From NCBI GenBank assembly GCA_965250215.1, contig CBDFNN010000004.1:3286001-3350000 (forward strand): a stretch of DNA of 64,000 nucleotides, read 5' to 3'. Below the pieces are notes generated by a model. The model was not told the DNA's origin, made no database searches, and worked only from the letters and a program-made list of their open reading frames with translations. This DNA is from CBDFNN01 sp965250215. Its GTDB lineage: Bacteria; Bacteroidota; Rhodothermia; Rhodothermales; DATKEJ01. A program made the position numbers and the translations under genes. Below are positions 8,616 to 16,991 of the stretch, piece by piece (positions within the stretch are counted from its first letter, which is position 1; each line of letters starts with the position of its first letter).

Positions 8616-9332
8616 TCAGGCAAGCTGACCGATGATGCTCAAAGCAGAAACCGCCGCCGTTTCCGTCCGAAGTCTTCTTGACCCCAGACCTGCTATCCGC
8701 ATTCCACTTTCTCTGGCCCTGTCCACCTCAAGCTCAGAAAATCCTCCTTCTGGTCCTATGCAGACAAGCAGCTTCTTAGATTCAGATATTTCCACTCGAA
8801 AGTCGAAAAGAGCAGGCGGATCATCAAATGCACAGCAAAGAAAGGAGCAGTCATAGCTTTCAGAAAGTGAAAGAAGCTTCTCAAAATCTGTGATATCGGA
8901 AATTCTTGGTCTTAAGCTTCTTCCAGATTGTTTTAGTGCAGAAATAACCTTTTTCTCCAGTCGATCTACATTGAGCCTTACTTTCTCAGTTCGACTCGTA
9001 ATCAATGGTATGATATTAGAAACACCTAGCTCGGTAGCTTTTTCTACAGCAAATTCCCATCGGTCTCGACTTTTAATCGGTGCGATAGCTAGATCGAGTT
9101 TGAAATTCAGCTCACCAACATTTTTTCTGGAAGTCACAATTTCGGCAAGACCCTCCTCCCTACTCAAAGAAATCAGCTTTACCAGAAACTCAGTCCCCTC
9201 TCCATCTACGATTCTAAATTCGTCCCCTGGTTTTGCCCTAAGGACTTTTGAGGCGTGGAAAGCTTCCTCAGCAGAAATGCTAATCTGATTGCCAGAGACC
9301 TGATCGGGCTCAACGTAGAGAGTTCGGGACAT
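8616..9332 (-). CDS. rsmE: 16S rRNA (uracil-1498-N3)-methyltransferase RsmE
   Basis: A 238-residue SPOUT-class methyltransferase that methylates U1498 in helix 44 of 16S rRNA with S-adenosylmethionine. An N-terminal PUA-like part (1-75, with HASKVLRAKPGDEF) is followed by the trefoil-knot domain carrying KATELGVSNIIPLIT, CIGPEGGFSELEV and the C-terminal LGSRRLRTETAAVSAL, which together form the cofactor pocket. Length is normal. Its ATG overlaps the TAA of the upstream Omp85 gene by one base, so the two are translationally coupled in one transcript despite unrelated functions. Confidence 0.95.
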   Translation of the reverse strand: MSRTLYVEPDQVSGNQISISAEEAFHASKVLRAKPGDEFRIVDGEGTEFLVKLISLSREEGLAEIVTSRKNVGELNFKLDLAIAPIKSRDRWEFAVEKATELGVSNIIPLITSRTEKVRLNVDRLEKKVISALKQSGRSLRPRISDITDFEKLLSLSESYDCSFLCCAFDDPPALFDFRVEISESKKLLVCIGPEGGFSELEVDRARESGMRIAGLGSRRLRTETAAVSALSIIGQLA

Positions 9333-11152
9333 TACAAACCTAGACTTATACCAAGGTGAACTTTGCTTCCAAGCCCCTCATCGGGATTCAAGGCCAAAGA
9401 AACGGAAAACAGACCGGCGGCGGTTCCGAAAACCATCCCAAACCCATATCCCGGCAATATTTCTTGGGTCACTTCGCTTTCATCAGGCACAGCTCCCGTT
9501 TCCGGAATCGATACGAATCCCAAGTCAGAGAAGACAAAAAAGTACGACGTTCGCTCCAATAGATATCGCCACTCGGTGAGCAGTCGGGCAGAAATATTGC
9601 CGCGGTATTGCTCCTCCGAATATCCCCGAAGAGAATTTGCTCCACCCAGTCTAAAGAGATCGCTTTGGTCATATTCTCTGCTTTGAAGGGCCTGCCCCTC
9701 CAATCCCAGAGCCAAAACATGACGACGCCGAAAAGGTCTGTAATAGCGCGAATAAAGAGTAAGTCTCGTCTGTCTAACAACATCGTCAAAAAACTCAACT
9801 CCGCCGGAATCACTAGGTCTATTTAGGCTTCTGACTTTTCTTCCTTGCTCGATATTAGACATCAGCTCAAAACCACTTCGCGGAGCCAATGGGAAATCAA
9901 GTCTGTTGAAGGAAAATCCGATTCCTAAGAACAAGGTCTTCGCGTTTTGAACATCGCTTTGAACTATCGGGCTCGGACTAGAAATCTCTCGGCTAAGACT
10001 TACGAAGGATTCTACCCCAGAAACCAGACGATACCCCGTCTCCAAGCGATACTTCGTAGTGCTATAAGTAGAGTCCTGTTGAAAGCCCTTAAATCCAACA
10101 GCTAGGCGAACTGGCGTACCGGCGAGATAAGGATCACTTGCCTCGACGTCCAATCGACTGACGGATCCTGGTAGCCGGTCCATCTTAAATCCAAATGCTC
10201 TTCCAGCCCCTAGTACGTGTAGAAGCTGCACATTGACATTTCCGACGATAGACCCACTACCGCTACCTGATGCAGGAGGGAGATAACCTAAAATGACGTC
10301 GAATACTCCGGGTGGCTCTTCGACAGCCTTAATTTTTAAAATTGCTTCTTCATTTTCATCTATCGAAAGACCAACATTATCGACTGTCCGAAAGGCCTTC
10401 GTTTCCATTAGCCTTCTTTCAATCTCGCCAGGACTAAAGGACTCTATCGGCTTATCGAATTTGTATCCCAGAACTTTTGCGATATACGAGGGCCTAGTTC
10501 GACTTCCTCCGATAATCTCAATGTCCGCCAAATCTAGGCTTCTTCCCTCGTCAATCTTGATAGACAGGTCGACGATCCAATCTTCACCTTGCCGTTTTAG
10601 ACTTGCGTCTTCTAATATTACCTTTGCGAGTACTCGGCCTGCAAGATCAAGTCTTCTCAATAACTCATCGAAGTCGTCCCCAAGAACATTTTGGTCGAAG
10701 AGATTTCCTGACTCTGTATTAAACCAGGTCAAGACTTCATCTCTTGGGAAAATCGTCAGACCCTTGAGCCTGATATCACCTATTGATACTCGCTTTCCAG
10801 AGACAAACTTTAACTGAAGTTGTTCACTTTCTTTGCCGACTGACTCCGATTCCAGACTCGCAAATAGATAGCCCTTGCGGTGGAGTTGAGTCAACAAGCT
10901 ATCAGATAAGCCTGCAAATTTGTTCATCGACCGAAATGGCCATTCTTGCAAATCTCCATCGAGAAAAAGTGCAATAGAGTTATTAAGCGTGCTTAGATCC
11001 TCCTCCCCTGAACTAAGCGTTTGTCTCGCTAAGCTGGCCGTCGGATAAGCCGACAAAAACAAGAGTATGGCTATGAAAATACGAGGCAAGCGCTGTCGAT
11101 ATCTACTGATAATTAGTCCTTTTTCGTATTCTATTGAAGCGGAGCTGATCAC
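9332..11152 (-). CDS. Omp85 family outer-membrane protein (TamA/BamA-like)
   Basis: A 606-residue outer-membrane barrel protein with a signal-anchor-like N-terminus (IFIAILLFLSAYPTASLA, residues about 25-42). POTRA-type modules follow: SIGDIRLKGLTIFPRDEV and LADIEIIGGSRTRPSYIA are typical POTRA first strands; two to three fit in residues 50-270. The rest is a 16-strand-type barrel containing the lid-loop motif SLRGYSEEQY (RGY, equivalent of BamA VRGF) and ending in HLGISLGL. The true BamA is at 60.2 kb, so this is a second family member, closest in size and layout to TamA or to the TPS/FhaC-type proteins. No tamB gene is adjacent. Its start is only 31 bases from the divergent mutY start, so the promoters must overlap. 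Confidence 0.85.
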   Translation of the reverse strand: MISSASIEYEKGLIISRYRQRLPRIFIAILLFLSAYPTASLARQTLSSGEEDLSTLNNSIALFLDGDLQEWPFRSMNKFAGLSDSLLTQLHRKGYLFASLESESVGKESEQLQLKFVSGKRVSIGDIRLKGLTIFPRDEVLTWFNTESGNLFDQNVLGDDFDELLRRLDLAGRVLAKVILEDASLKRQGEDWIVDLSIKIDEGRSLDLADIEIIGGSRTRPSYIAKVLGYKFDKPIESFSPGEIERRLMETKAFRTVDNVGLSIDENEEAILKIKAVEEPPGVFDVILGYLPPASGSGSGSIVGNVNVQLLHVLGAGRAFGFKMDRLPGSVSRLDVEASDPYLAGTPVRLAVGFKGFQQDSTYSTTKYRLETGYRLVSGVESFVSLSREISSPSPIVQSDVQNAKTLFLGIGFSFNRLDFPLAPRSGFELMSNIEQGRKVRSLNRPSDSGGVEFFDDVVRQTRLTLYSRYYRPFRRRHVLALGLEGQALQSREYDQSDLFRLGGANSLRGYSEEQYRGNISARLLTEWRYLLERTSYFFVFSDLGFVSIPETGAVPDESEVTQEILPGYGFGMVFGTAAGLFSVSLALNPDEGLGSKVHLGISLGL

Positions 11153-11183
11153 TTAGGTTTCGGCCAGAAACTACAGACAAATC

Positions 11184-12296
11184 TTGAAGCAGCAAGTAGA
11201 TAAGCCAGAGCTCGAACTTTTCAGAAATCGCCTATTAAGCTGGTTTGAGGAAGAGGCCCGCGATTTGCCTTGGCGAAAGGACAAAAATCCTTACTTGATA
11301 TGGATATCGGAGATCATGCTCCAACAAACTCGAGTAGACCAAGCTCGCCCTTATTATGAACGCTTTGTCCTGGCCTTTCCCGATCTAGCATCTTTGGCGA
11401 AAGCTAGTCAAGACGAGGTTCTAAAGAACTGGGAAGGACTGGGCTACTACTCGAGAGCCCGCAACCTGCACAAAGCAGCCAGACTTGTCGTCGACGATTT
11501 CGATGGAGAACTACCACGATCAACTGAGAATCTGGCAAGTCTGCCAGGTATCGGGCCATATACCACTGCAGCTATCAGTTCTATAGCTTTCAATGAACCA
11601 CTCGCCGTTGTGGACGGCAACGTGGTTAGAGTCCTGTCTCGACTCTTTGCCATCAAAGATCCTGTCAATCGGAGTGTTACCCGAAAGAATTTAGAAACCC
11701 TGGCTAGCTTGCTCTTGGATCAAGCCAGACCCGGCAAATTCAATGAAGCAATGATGGAATTGGGCGCTACTGTTTGCCATCCCAATTCTCCTCGATGCCA
11801 TAATTGTTCGGTTTCGGATTTTTGTTCTGCTCTTGAACTCGGTATACAGAGCGAACTCCCTAATAAAGATCCAAAAAAGAAGCCACCTCATCATGAAATT
11901 AGTATCGGCGTTATTGCCGATCCCGAGGGCAAGTATTTCATAGCAAAAAGACCCGACAATGCGATGTTAGGAGGCCTGTGGGAGTTCCCCGGAGGAAAAC
12001 GAGAGGGCGAAGAGACCCTTGAGTCTTGCTGTAAAAGAGAAATTCGAGAGGAGCTAGGGATAGAGGTCAAAGTTGGCGAGCAAATCGCAATCATTAAACA
12101 TGCCTATAGCCACTTTAAGATCACTATGCACGCCTTTCATTGTTCAATCCAAAAGGGATCTCCGAAAACGAAAAATGGGATGCCTTTTCTCTGGGCGACG
12201 AAGGAAGACCTCACGGATTACGCCTTTCCACGGGCCAATCGCAAATTGATAGAGACATTGCTTGAAGTAGAACTTCCTTCGTACAAGCAGAAGTAG
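11184..12296 (+). CDS. mutY: Adenine DNA glycosylase MutY
   Basis: A 370-residue base-excision repair enzyme that removes adenine paired with 8-oxoguanine. The N-terminal glycosylase domain has Glu43 in SEIMLQQTRV, the helix-hairpin-helix LPGIGPYTTA (120-129) and catalytic Asp144 in AVVDGNVVRV. The iron-sulfur loop is intact, with Cys198, 205, 208 and 214 in the C-x6-C-x2-C-x5-C spacing. The C-terminal NUDIX-like domain (about 235-360) is the 8-oxoG recognition module; it carries a nearly complete Nudix box (GGKREGEETLE then REIREELGIEV), more MutT-like than in most MutY. The start is TTG at 11184; no ATG fits. Divergent from the Omp85 gene. Confidence 0.95.
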   Translation: MKQQVDKPELELFRNRLLSWFEEEARDLPWRKDKNPYLIWISEIMLQQTRVDQARPYYERFVLAFPDLASLAKASQDEVLKNWEGLGYYSRARNLHKAARLVVDDFDGELPRSTENLASLPGIGPYTTAAISSIAFNEPLAVVDGNVVRVLSRLFAIKDPVNRSVTRKNLETLASLLLDQARPGKFNEAMMELGATVCHPNSPRCHNCSVSDFCSALELGIQSELPNKDPKKKPPHHEISIGVIADPEGKYFIAKRPDNAMLGGLWEFPGGKREGEETLESCCKREIREELGIEVKVGEQIAIIKHAYSHFKITMHAFHCSIQKGSPKTKNGMPFLWATKEDLTDYAFPRANRKLIETLLEVELPSYKQK

Positions 12297-12339
12297 AAAA
12301 TCACCAGACCTTGTTGAGACTTTATGTGTACATTGATTT

Positions 12340-12942
12340 ATGGATTCAATTGGCGAAATAATTCAGGTTTTAGTAGGGCTCTACTTAATTAGCCGGCTTT
12401 TCGGTGGTGGCAAGAAAAAGAAGAAAGTCGTGTCTGATGGACCCGCACCCATCAACCAGCCCGTTGATAAACAGAAACAGCCGGGTATTCTCGAACGACT
12501 GATAGAACAAATAGAAACGGCAGCCAGGGAGTCCCAAGCCAAAAAGAACCCCAAGGAATTACCGCAAACTCTACCTGAGATTCAGCTTGAGAGAGTCGAT
12601 CGAAAACCTAAGTCAAAGAGCCGAATTACGCGAACACAAATGTCGAGTAGTGCGAAGGGTAAGACGGCACTCGAAAAGGTCTTTGCTGGAGGATTCAAGA
12701 GTACCGATAGCTTTAACGAAAAGCCCACTTATTCAGAAGGACAACATTTTGACACGGGCCACAAGACGGGGCATGAAAATGATCCCGTTGTACCCACCAT
12801 GGAGGCCTATATCACCGCCACTAAGCCCAAAGAACCAAAGATCGATTTCGCAAAGGAACTGGCGGGAATAGATTTGAAAAAAGCAGTCATTCTCAATGAG
12901 GTGTTGGGACCTCCGAAAGCTCTGAAAAGACGGGCTAGATAA
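12340..12942 (+). CDS. Unknown membrane-anchored basic protein with conserved C-terminal tail
   Basis: A 200-residue protein I cannot assign to a named function. An N-terminal hydrophobic helix (IGEIIQVLVGLYLISRLFGG, about 4-23) is followed at once by a lysine run, giving a membrane anchor with a cytoplasmic tail. Residues 30-170 are charged, low in hydrophobics and probably disordered. The end, KKAVILNEVLGPPKALKRR, resembles a short tail motif (IL-GPPKAL) I have seen at the C-termini of many otherwise dissimilar small bacterial membrane proteins, so that short segment is probably the functional part. It stands alone between mutY and a converging gene. Coding potential is supported by ATG start, strand position and the conserved tail. 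Confidence 0.7.
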   Translation: MDSIGEIIQVLVGLYLISRLFGGGKKKKKVVSDGPAPINQPVDKQKQPGILERLIEQIETAARESQAKKNPKELPQTLPEIQLERVDRKPKSKSRITRTQMSSSAKGKTALEKVFAGGFKSTDSFNEKPTYSEGQHFDTGHKTGHENDPVVPTMEAYITATKPKEPKIDFAKELAGIDLKKAVILNEVLGPPKALKRRAR

Positions 12943-13005
12943 AAGAACGGCACCTCTAAACAAAAGAAATGCCGCTCCGATTCTTATCTAGGAATGAGCC
13001 CAGAT

Positions 13006-13473
13006 TTAGTACTCGTCTACCTGAGTGCCCTTCTTGAACATTGTTGCTCCGACCGCGCCTCCAATTGCTCCGAATATCGCCCCAAAAGCCATTCCCATAG
13101 CTATTCCAACGAACTTCATTCCCCCACTTTGAAAAGCTTCTTGTTGATCCCTCATTTGCTCTAGCTGTGCTGGATCCATGAATCCTTCCCAAAGCCCCTG
13201 CTGAATTTGTTGCGACCCAAGACCAAAAGTCCCCATAGTTTGGTCCAGTCCAAATCCTATTAATCCACCCAAGATTCCAGCGAGCGCACCGAGACCGGCT
13301 CCTTCACCTGACATTATCGTCAATTCATTCGTAGAGGTATAGTGCCAGACGGCTGTTGCACCGCCTATCATCACACCGAGACAACAAATAATGTTGATAA
13401 AACTCAGATAAGAAGTTGACAAGACACCCACAATGAGTGCTCCGATTAGAATTGACTGAGTTTTTCCGCTCAT
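13006..13473 (-). CDS. Glycine-rich small integral membrane protein
   Basis: A 155-residue protein with four hydrophobic segments: ILIGALIVGVLSTSYLSFI, a second around CCLGVMIGGATAV, GLGALAGILGGLIGFGL, and a C-terminal glycine zipper (GMAFGAIFGAIGGAVGATM). Small residues spaced by four in the last two suggest tight helix packing. A hydrophilic stretch (about 90-120, rich in Gln, Met and Asp) lies between them. I do not recognise a named family; DUF4199-like or DUF5668-like assignments would be guesses. Its start overlaps the stop of the DUF2085 gene by four bases (ATGA), so both are made from one message. Confidence 0.65.
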   Translation of the reverse strand: MSGKTQSILIGALIVGVLSTSYLSFINIICCLGVMIGGATAVWHYTSTNELTIMSGEGAGLGALAGILGGLIGFGLDQTMGTFGLGSQQIQQGLWEGFMDPAQLEQMRDQQEAFQSGGMKFVGIAMGMAFGAIFGAIGGAVGATMFKKGTQVDEY

Positions 13474-13943
13474 TGTATTACCGGTTTTATGGTTAGAAGA
13501 GGGTCTGGTGATGTTAATATTGCTAAGGTCGCCCGTGCCAGAATAAATCCACCGAGTAGGCCAATAAGAAGACCCGTCGCCATTCTGATCAATAGCCAGG
13601 CTTCACCTGGCCAGATAAACTCAATGATCCACTGAATGCCCAAGGCAGAAACTACCCCGAGGATAAGAGCTCTGCTTACATGAAATCTGTCTTTCAACAA
13701 TGGATAAACACTTAGCCCGGCAGCAACACCAAAGTAGATGGCTGAACATCTCGCACAAACCGCCAAAGCCTGTCCATCAAGATGAAGGCTCCGCCCCGGA
13801 AGTTGGTGACACAGCTTATCAAAGGTCTCAAAAAGGAAATGAACCCACGGTCCCGAAACGAAGGGAGGCAATATTGCCAAGACTATCATTAGCCAAGATA
13901 GAGTTAAGGCTGACAGGTATATAGCGGGGCGCTTCAAATGCAT
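13470..13943 (-). CDS. DUF2085 family membrane protein
   Basis: A 157-residue integral membrane protein with four hydrophobic segments. The family signature is present: LCHQLPGRSLHLDGQALAVC followed by ARCSAIYFG, i.e. a CHQ motif and a CARC motif with four conserved polar or cysteine positions near the membrane surface. The conserved Cys/His pattern suggests metal or haem binding or a redox role, but no DUF2085 function is established to my knowledge. It is the first gene of a two-gene unit with the glycine-rich membrane protein; the 311-base region before it separates it from the divergent PQQ dehydrogenase. Confidence 0.8.
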   Translation of the reverse strand: MHLKRPAIYLSALTLSWLMIVLAILPPFVSGPWVHFLFETFDKLCHQLPGRSLHLDGQALAVCARCSAIYFGVAAGLSVYPLLKDRFHVSRALILGVVSALGIQWIIEFIWPGEAWLLIRMATGLLIGLLGGFILARATLAILTSPDPLLTIKPVIQ

Positions 13944-14254
13944 TTGGGAATGACGTCTAAAATATCATCCCGAAGGCGCATCCACAAATGGAGAACTTGA
14001 ATACTCCACCCAAATCGATGCAAAGGCGTACTTCCGATCATGAAATACCACCGGTAGATAAGATTCGGTCACATCTCTTATGACATTTGTTATACTTTGA
14101 TCTCTCCTTGGAACGAAGATGCCAACGCGAACTTTGTGTATGCATATAATATATTGGCCTCTTAATGCTCTCTTAGGATTGAGATCTATTCCCTGGAAAA
14201 CATTGCGTAATCATCGGCAATTTCTGGATAGCCAGAAGTGCAAATTGGCCTTTT
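13944..14254. other. Divergent intergenic region, 311 bases
   Basis: Lies between the DUF2085 gene (leftward) and the PQQ dehydrogenase gene (rightward), so it must hold the promoters of both. I see AT-rich patches around 14085-14100 and 14140-14160 that could contain promoter elements but no exact Bacteroidota-type TTTG/TAnnTTTG pair, no clear inverted repeat, and no convincing small gene; a 62-codon frame at 14119-14307 runs into the next gene in another frame and has no recognisable features. Confidence 0.5.
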
Positions 14255-16393
14255 ATGAAGATATTCCGCTCTCGCTCACATGGACCTCAGGCAGATGCAA
14301 ATCGTGAATTTCCTTTCGGACGATTCAGCATAAATGGCTTGCTCACTGCGCTGTTATTGTTCGGAGCCTGTTCGGATCTCCCTCAATCTAGCCATTCAGA
14401 AGACTGGCCCGTCTATGGTGGAGATCGCAACAACACACATTATGTCACACTCGATCAAATTTCTCCAGAGAACGTGGATCAACTCGAAGTAGCGTGGATG
14501 TTTGAGACTGGCGATTCGTTTCCCGGTTCTGAAATGCAGACCAATCCGATCGTGATAGGCGGGATCATGTATGCAACGACCCCGAAGCTAAAGGTCATTG
14601 CACTTGATGCGGCCACGGGCGAACAACTTTGGATTTTTGATCCCAATGCTGGAAATGATTCATCCCCCCGCTTTCGTCATCGAGGCGTCGTGGTTACGGG
14701 TGATCGTGTCATCTTTAACTACCGAAATCGCTTGTATGCTCTTGATCGTAATACAGGAACTCCTATTTCTTCTTTTGGCAATGGTGGATGGGTTGATCTT
14801 CGCGAGGGACTTGGGCGCCCGAGCGAAGGCCTCTCAGTGAGTGCAAGCTCACCTGGGGTCGTTTACAAGGAGCTGTTCATTATTGGCAGTTCTGTACCTG
14901 AATCTCTTCCGAGTGCACCAGGAGATATTCGAGCCTACAACGTGAAGACAGGAGCATTGAGTTGGAGCTTCCACACTATCCCGCATCCCGGTGAGTTTGG
15001 CTATGAAACATGGCCACCCGACGCGTGGGAGATTGCCGGTGGAGCTAACGCATGGAGTGGTCTCACCCTCGATGTCGAAAACGAAATAGTTTTTGGTGCG
15101 ACAGGATCGGCATCATATGATTTCTATGGCGCCAACCGATTGGGCGACAACCTTTTCGCAAACAGCATACTGGCCCTTGATGCCAATACTGGGGAACGGA
15201 TTTGGCACTTTCAAGGGCTTCGTCATGACCTTTGGGATCGCGATTTTCCAGCTCCCCCTGCGCTGGTTACAGTCGAACGGGACGGAAATGAAATTGAGGG
15301 GATTGCCCAGATTACAAAGACTGGGCATGTGTTTGTCTTCGAACGCCTAACCGGTACTCCGCTCTTTCCCATTGAAGAGCATCCGATGCCGAGCGAGGCG
15401 ATGATGGGAGAACGCCCTGCAGCTACCCAACCATTCCCGGTTCTGCCGCCACCGGTGGCGAGGCAGAAACTCACGGAAGACGAACTCACCGATCGCACGC
15501 CAGAAGCTCACGCAAGTGCGCTTAAGATATTCAACGAAAACAGCACCGCCCACCCTTTTTCCGCGCCGGACACTACGGGAATAATCATTTTTCCAGGTGT
15601 AGATGGTGGTGGTGAATGGGGAGGACCTGCCTTCGATCCAGAAACCGGTTTACTTTATGTAAACTCAAACGAAATGGGATGGGTCGTCAAACTCGTTCGC
15701 CAGAGTGATGAATCTCTGTATGCTGCCTTTTGTGCCAGCTGTCACGGTGCTGATCAGCGGGGAACGGGCATCGCTCCTTCGTTGGAAGGAATTATGGAGA
15801 GAAGATCACGCGATGAAATCCTATCCGTCGTGCGAGACGGAACAGGATTGATGCCTGCCTTTACGGCCTCGCTCAGTCGATCAGCGATCAACGATATTGT
15901 GACTTATTTGGAAACCGGCCTTGACGCGTCAGCGGCCGAGGTCGGAAAGACGCCCTTCGACCTTCCCTTTCGAACAGCATACTTTGACATTTTTCTGGAC
16001 CACGAAGGCTACCCTGGTGTCAAGCCTCCCTGGGGAACTCTCAATGCCATCGATCTCAATGATGGGACCATCAGATGGACCATACCTTTTGGTGAGTATC
16101 CCGAACTCGCAAAACAGGGTCTCATGGAAACCGGGACAGACAATTACGGAGGAGCTATTGTCACTGAGAATGGCCTTCTAATCATCGCTGCAACAACTTA
16201 TGACAACAAGATTCGGGCATTCAACAAACTGACCGGCGAATTACTGTGGGAGGGCGAACTGCCTGCTGCCGGCAACGCTACACCCGCCACTTACATGGTT
16301 GATGGAAAGCAATACATTGTGATTTCAGCTGGTGGTGGGAAAAACGGAGCAGCCAGCGGGGGCAGCTATGTTGCGTTCGCTTTGCCGGATTGA
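14255..16393 (+). CDS. PQQ-dependent quinohaemoprotein dehydrogenase (lipoprotein)
   Basis: A 712-residue periplasmic dehydrogenase of the PQQ eight-bladed propeller family, oxidising an alcohol or sugar; the substrate cannot be told. Propeller blade motifs recur (ALDAATGEQLW, ALDANTGERIW, AFNKLTGELLW) and the HDLWDRDFPAPP segment is typical of the family. A cytochrome c domain is inserted late in the chain: CASCH (493-497) with Met533 in GLMPAF as likely axial ligand, then propeller sequence resumes. The N-terminus has a lipobox-like LLLFGAC (Cys39) preceded by an unusually long polar leader. Composition looks more GC-rich than its neighbours, hinting at acquisition. No PQQ synthesis genes or electron acceptor are nearby, so PQQ may come from elsewhere in the genome or from outside. 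Confidence 0.9.
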   Translation: MKIFRSRSHGPQADANREFPFGRFSINGLLTALLLFGACSDLPQSSHSEDWPVYGGDRNNTHYVTLDQISPENVDQLEVAWMFETGDSFPGSEMQTNPIVIGGIMYATTPKLKVIALDAATGEQLWIFDPNAGNDSSPRFRHRGVVVTGDRVIFNYRNRLYALDRNTGTPISSFGNGGWVDLREGLGRPSEGLSVSASSPGVVYKELFIIGSSVPESLPSAPGDIRAYNVKTGALSWSFHTIPHPGEFGYETWPPDAWEIAGGANAWSGLTLDVENEIVFGATGSASYDFYGANRLGDNLFANSILALDANTGERIWHFQGLRHDLWDRDFPAPPALVTVERDGNEIEGIAQITKTGHVFVFERLTGTPLFPIEEHPMPSEAMMGERPAATQPFPVLPPPVARQKLTEDELTDRTPEAHASALKIFNENSTAHPFSAPDTTGIIIFPGVDGGGEWGGPAFDPETGLLYVNSNEMGWVVKLVRQSDESLYAAFCASCHGADQRGTGIAPSLEGIMERRSRDEILSVVRDGTGLMPAFTASLSRSAINDIVTYLETGLDASAAEVGKTPFDLPFRTAYFDIFLDHEGYPGVKPPWGTLNAIDLNDGTIRWTIPFGEYPELAKQGLMETGTDNYGGAIVTENGLLIIAATTYDNKIRAFNKLTGELLWEGELPAAGNATPATYMVDGKQYIVISAGGGKNGAASGGSYVAFALPD

Positions 16394-16622
16394 GCAAGTA
16401 GTGGAGTCTCCTAGCTAGAGTCTGCGCATCCGCATGGACGCTTGAGTACCGGTTAGCTTTTGGCCCTTAGTACTATGAGCTGTTATAATTCGGCGAACTA
16501 GGGAAAAATAAAAAACCTATTAACCAATGACCTGATCTCGAAACCTCAAATGCCCAATTTAGTACTACGAAATCAATAGCAAGATGGTGTCCTTTGGGAT
16601 ACCACCTTTTTTTCTATCGTCT

Positions 16623-16649
16623 TTAGCACTCTCTTCGATAGAGTGCTAA
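16623..16649 (+). promoter_or_regulatory. CIRCE operator (HrcA binding site) of groESL
   Basis: A perfect CIRCE element: TTAGCACTC (16623-16631), nine-base spacer, GAGTGCTAA (16641-16649). HrcA binds this inverted repeat and represses chaperonin genes until heat or misfolded protein removes it. It ends 27 bases before the groES start, i.e. in the 5' leader or at the transcription start. hrcA itself is not in the window. Confidence 0.97.
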
Positions 16650-16676
16650 CAAAGACATTAAACCCAAACGAACGCA

Positions 16677-16955
16677 ATGATCAAGCCTCTCGCAGATCGC
16701 GTTGTTGTTAAGGCTGAGGCCGCCGAAGAAACTACTTCCGGCGGACTTATCATTCCTGACACAGCGAAAGAGAAGCCTCAAAAAGGCAAAGTGGTCGCCG
16801 CAGGTCCAGGTAAAGTGGAGAACGGCAACAAAATCGACATGACTGTCAAAAAAGGTGACACTGTACTTTACGGAAAGTATGCTGGTACAGAAATCGCTAT
16901 CGACGGTGACGACTATCTCATCATGAGAGAGTCAGACATTCTCGGAATTGTCTAG
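16677..16955 (+). CDS. groS: Co-chaperonin GroES
   Basis: A 92-residue subunit of the heptameric lid of the GroEL cage. KPLADRVVVKAEAAEE opens the beta-barrel, the mobile loop that docks on GroEL is TTSGGLIIPDTAKEKPQKG (about 20-38), and the end LIMRESDILGIV is standard. Length is slightly shorter than E. coli's 97. It sits behind a CIRCE operator and 36 bases ahead of groEL, so it is heat-shock controlled through HrcA. Confidence 0.97.
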   Translation: MIKPLADRVVVKAEAAEETTSGGLIIPDTAKEKPQKGKVVAAGPGKVENGNKIDMTVKKGDTVLYGKYAGTEIAIDGDDYLIMRESDILGIV

Positions 16956-16991
16956 TCATCATTCATTCAATTATTGCAATAAAAAAAGCTA

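Noticed and set aside
12951..12980. Imperfect hairpin with CGGCA/TGCCG between converging genes
   Set aside because: Short, interrupted stem without a T-run.
14119..14307. 62-codon frame upstream of and overlapping the PQQ dehydrogenase
   Set aside because: It overlaps the start of a well supported gene in another frame, has no signal peptide, domain or Shine-Dalgarno site.
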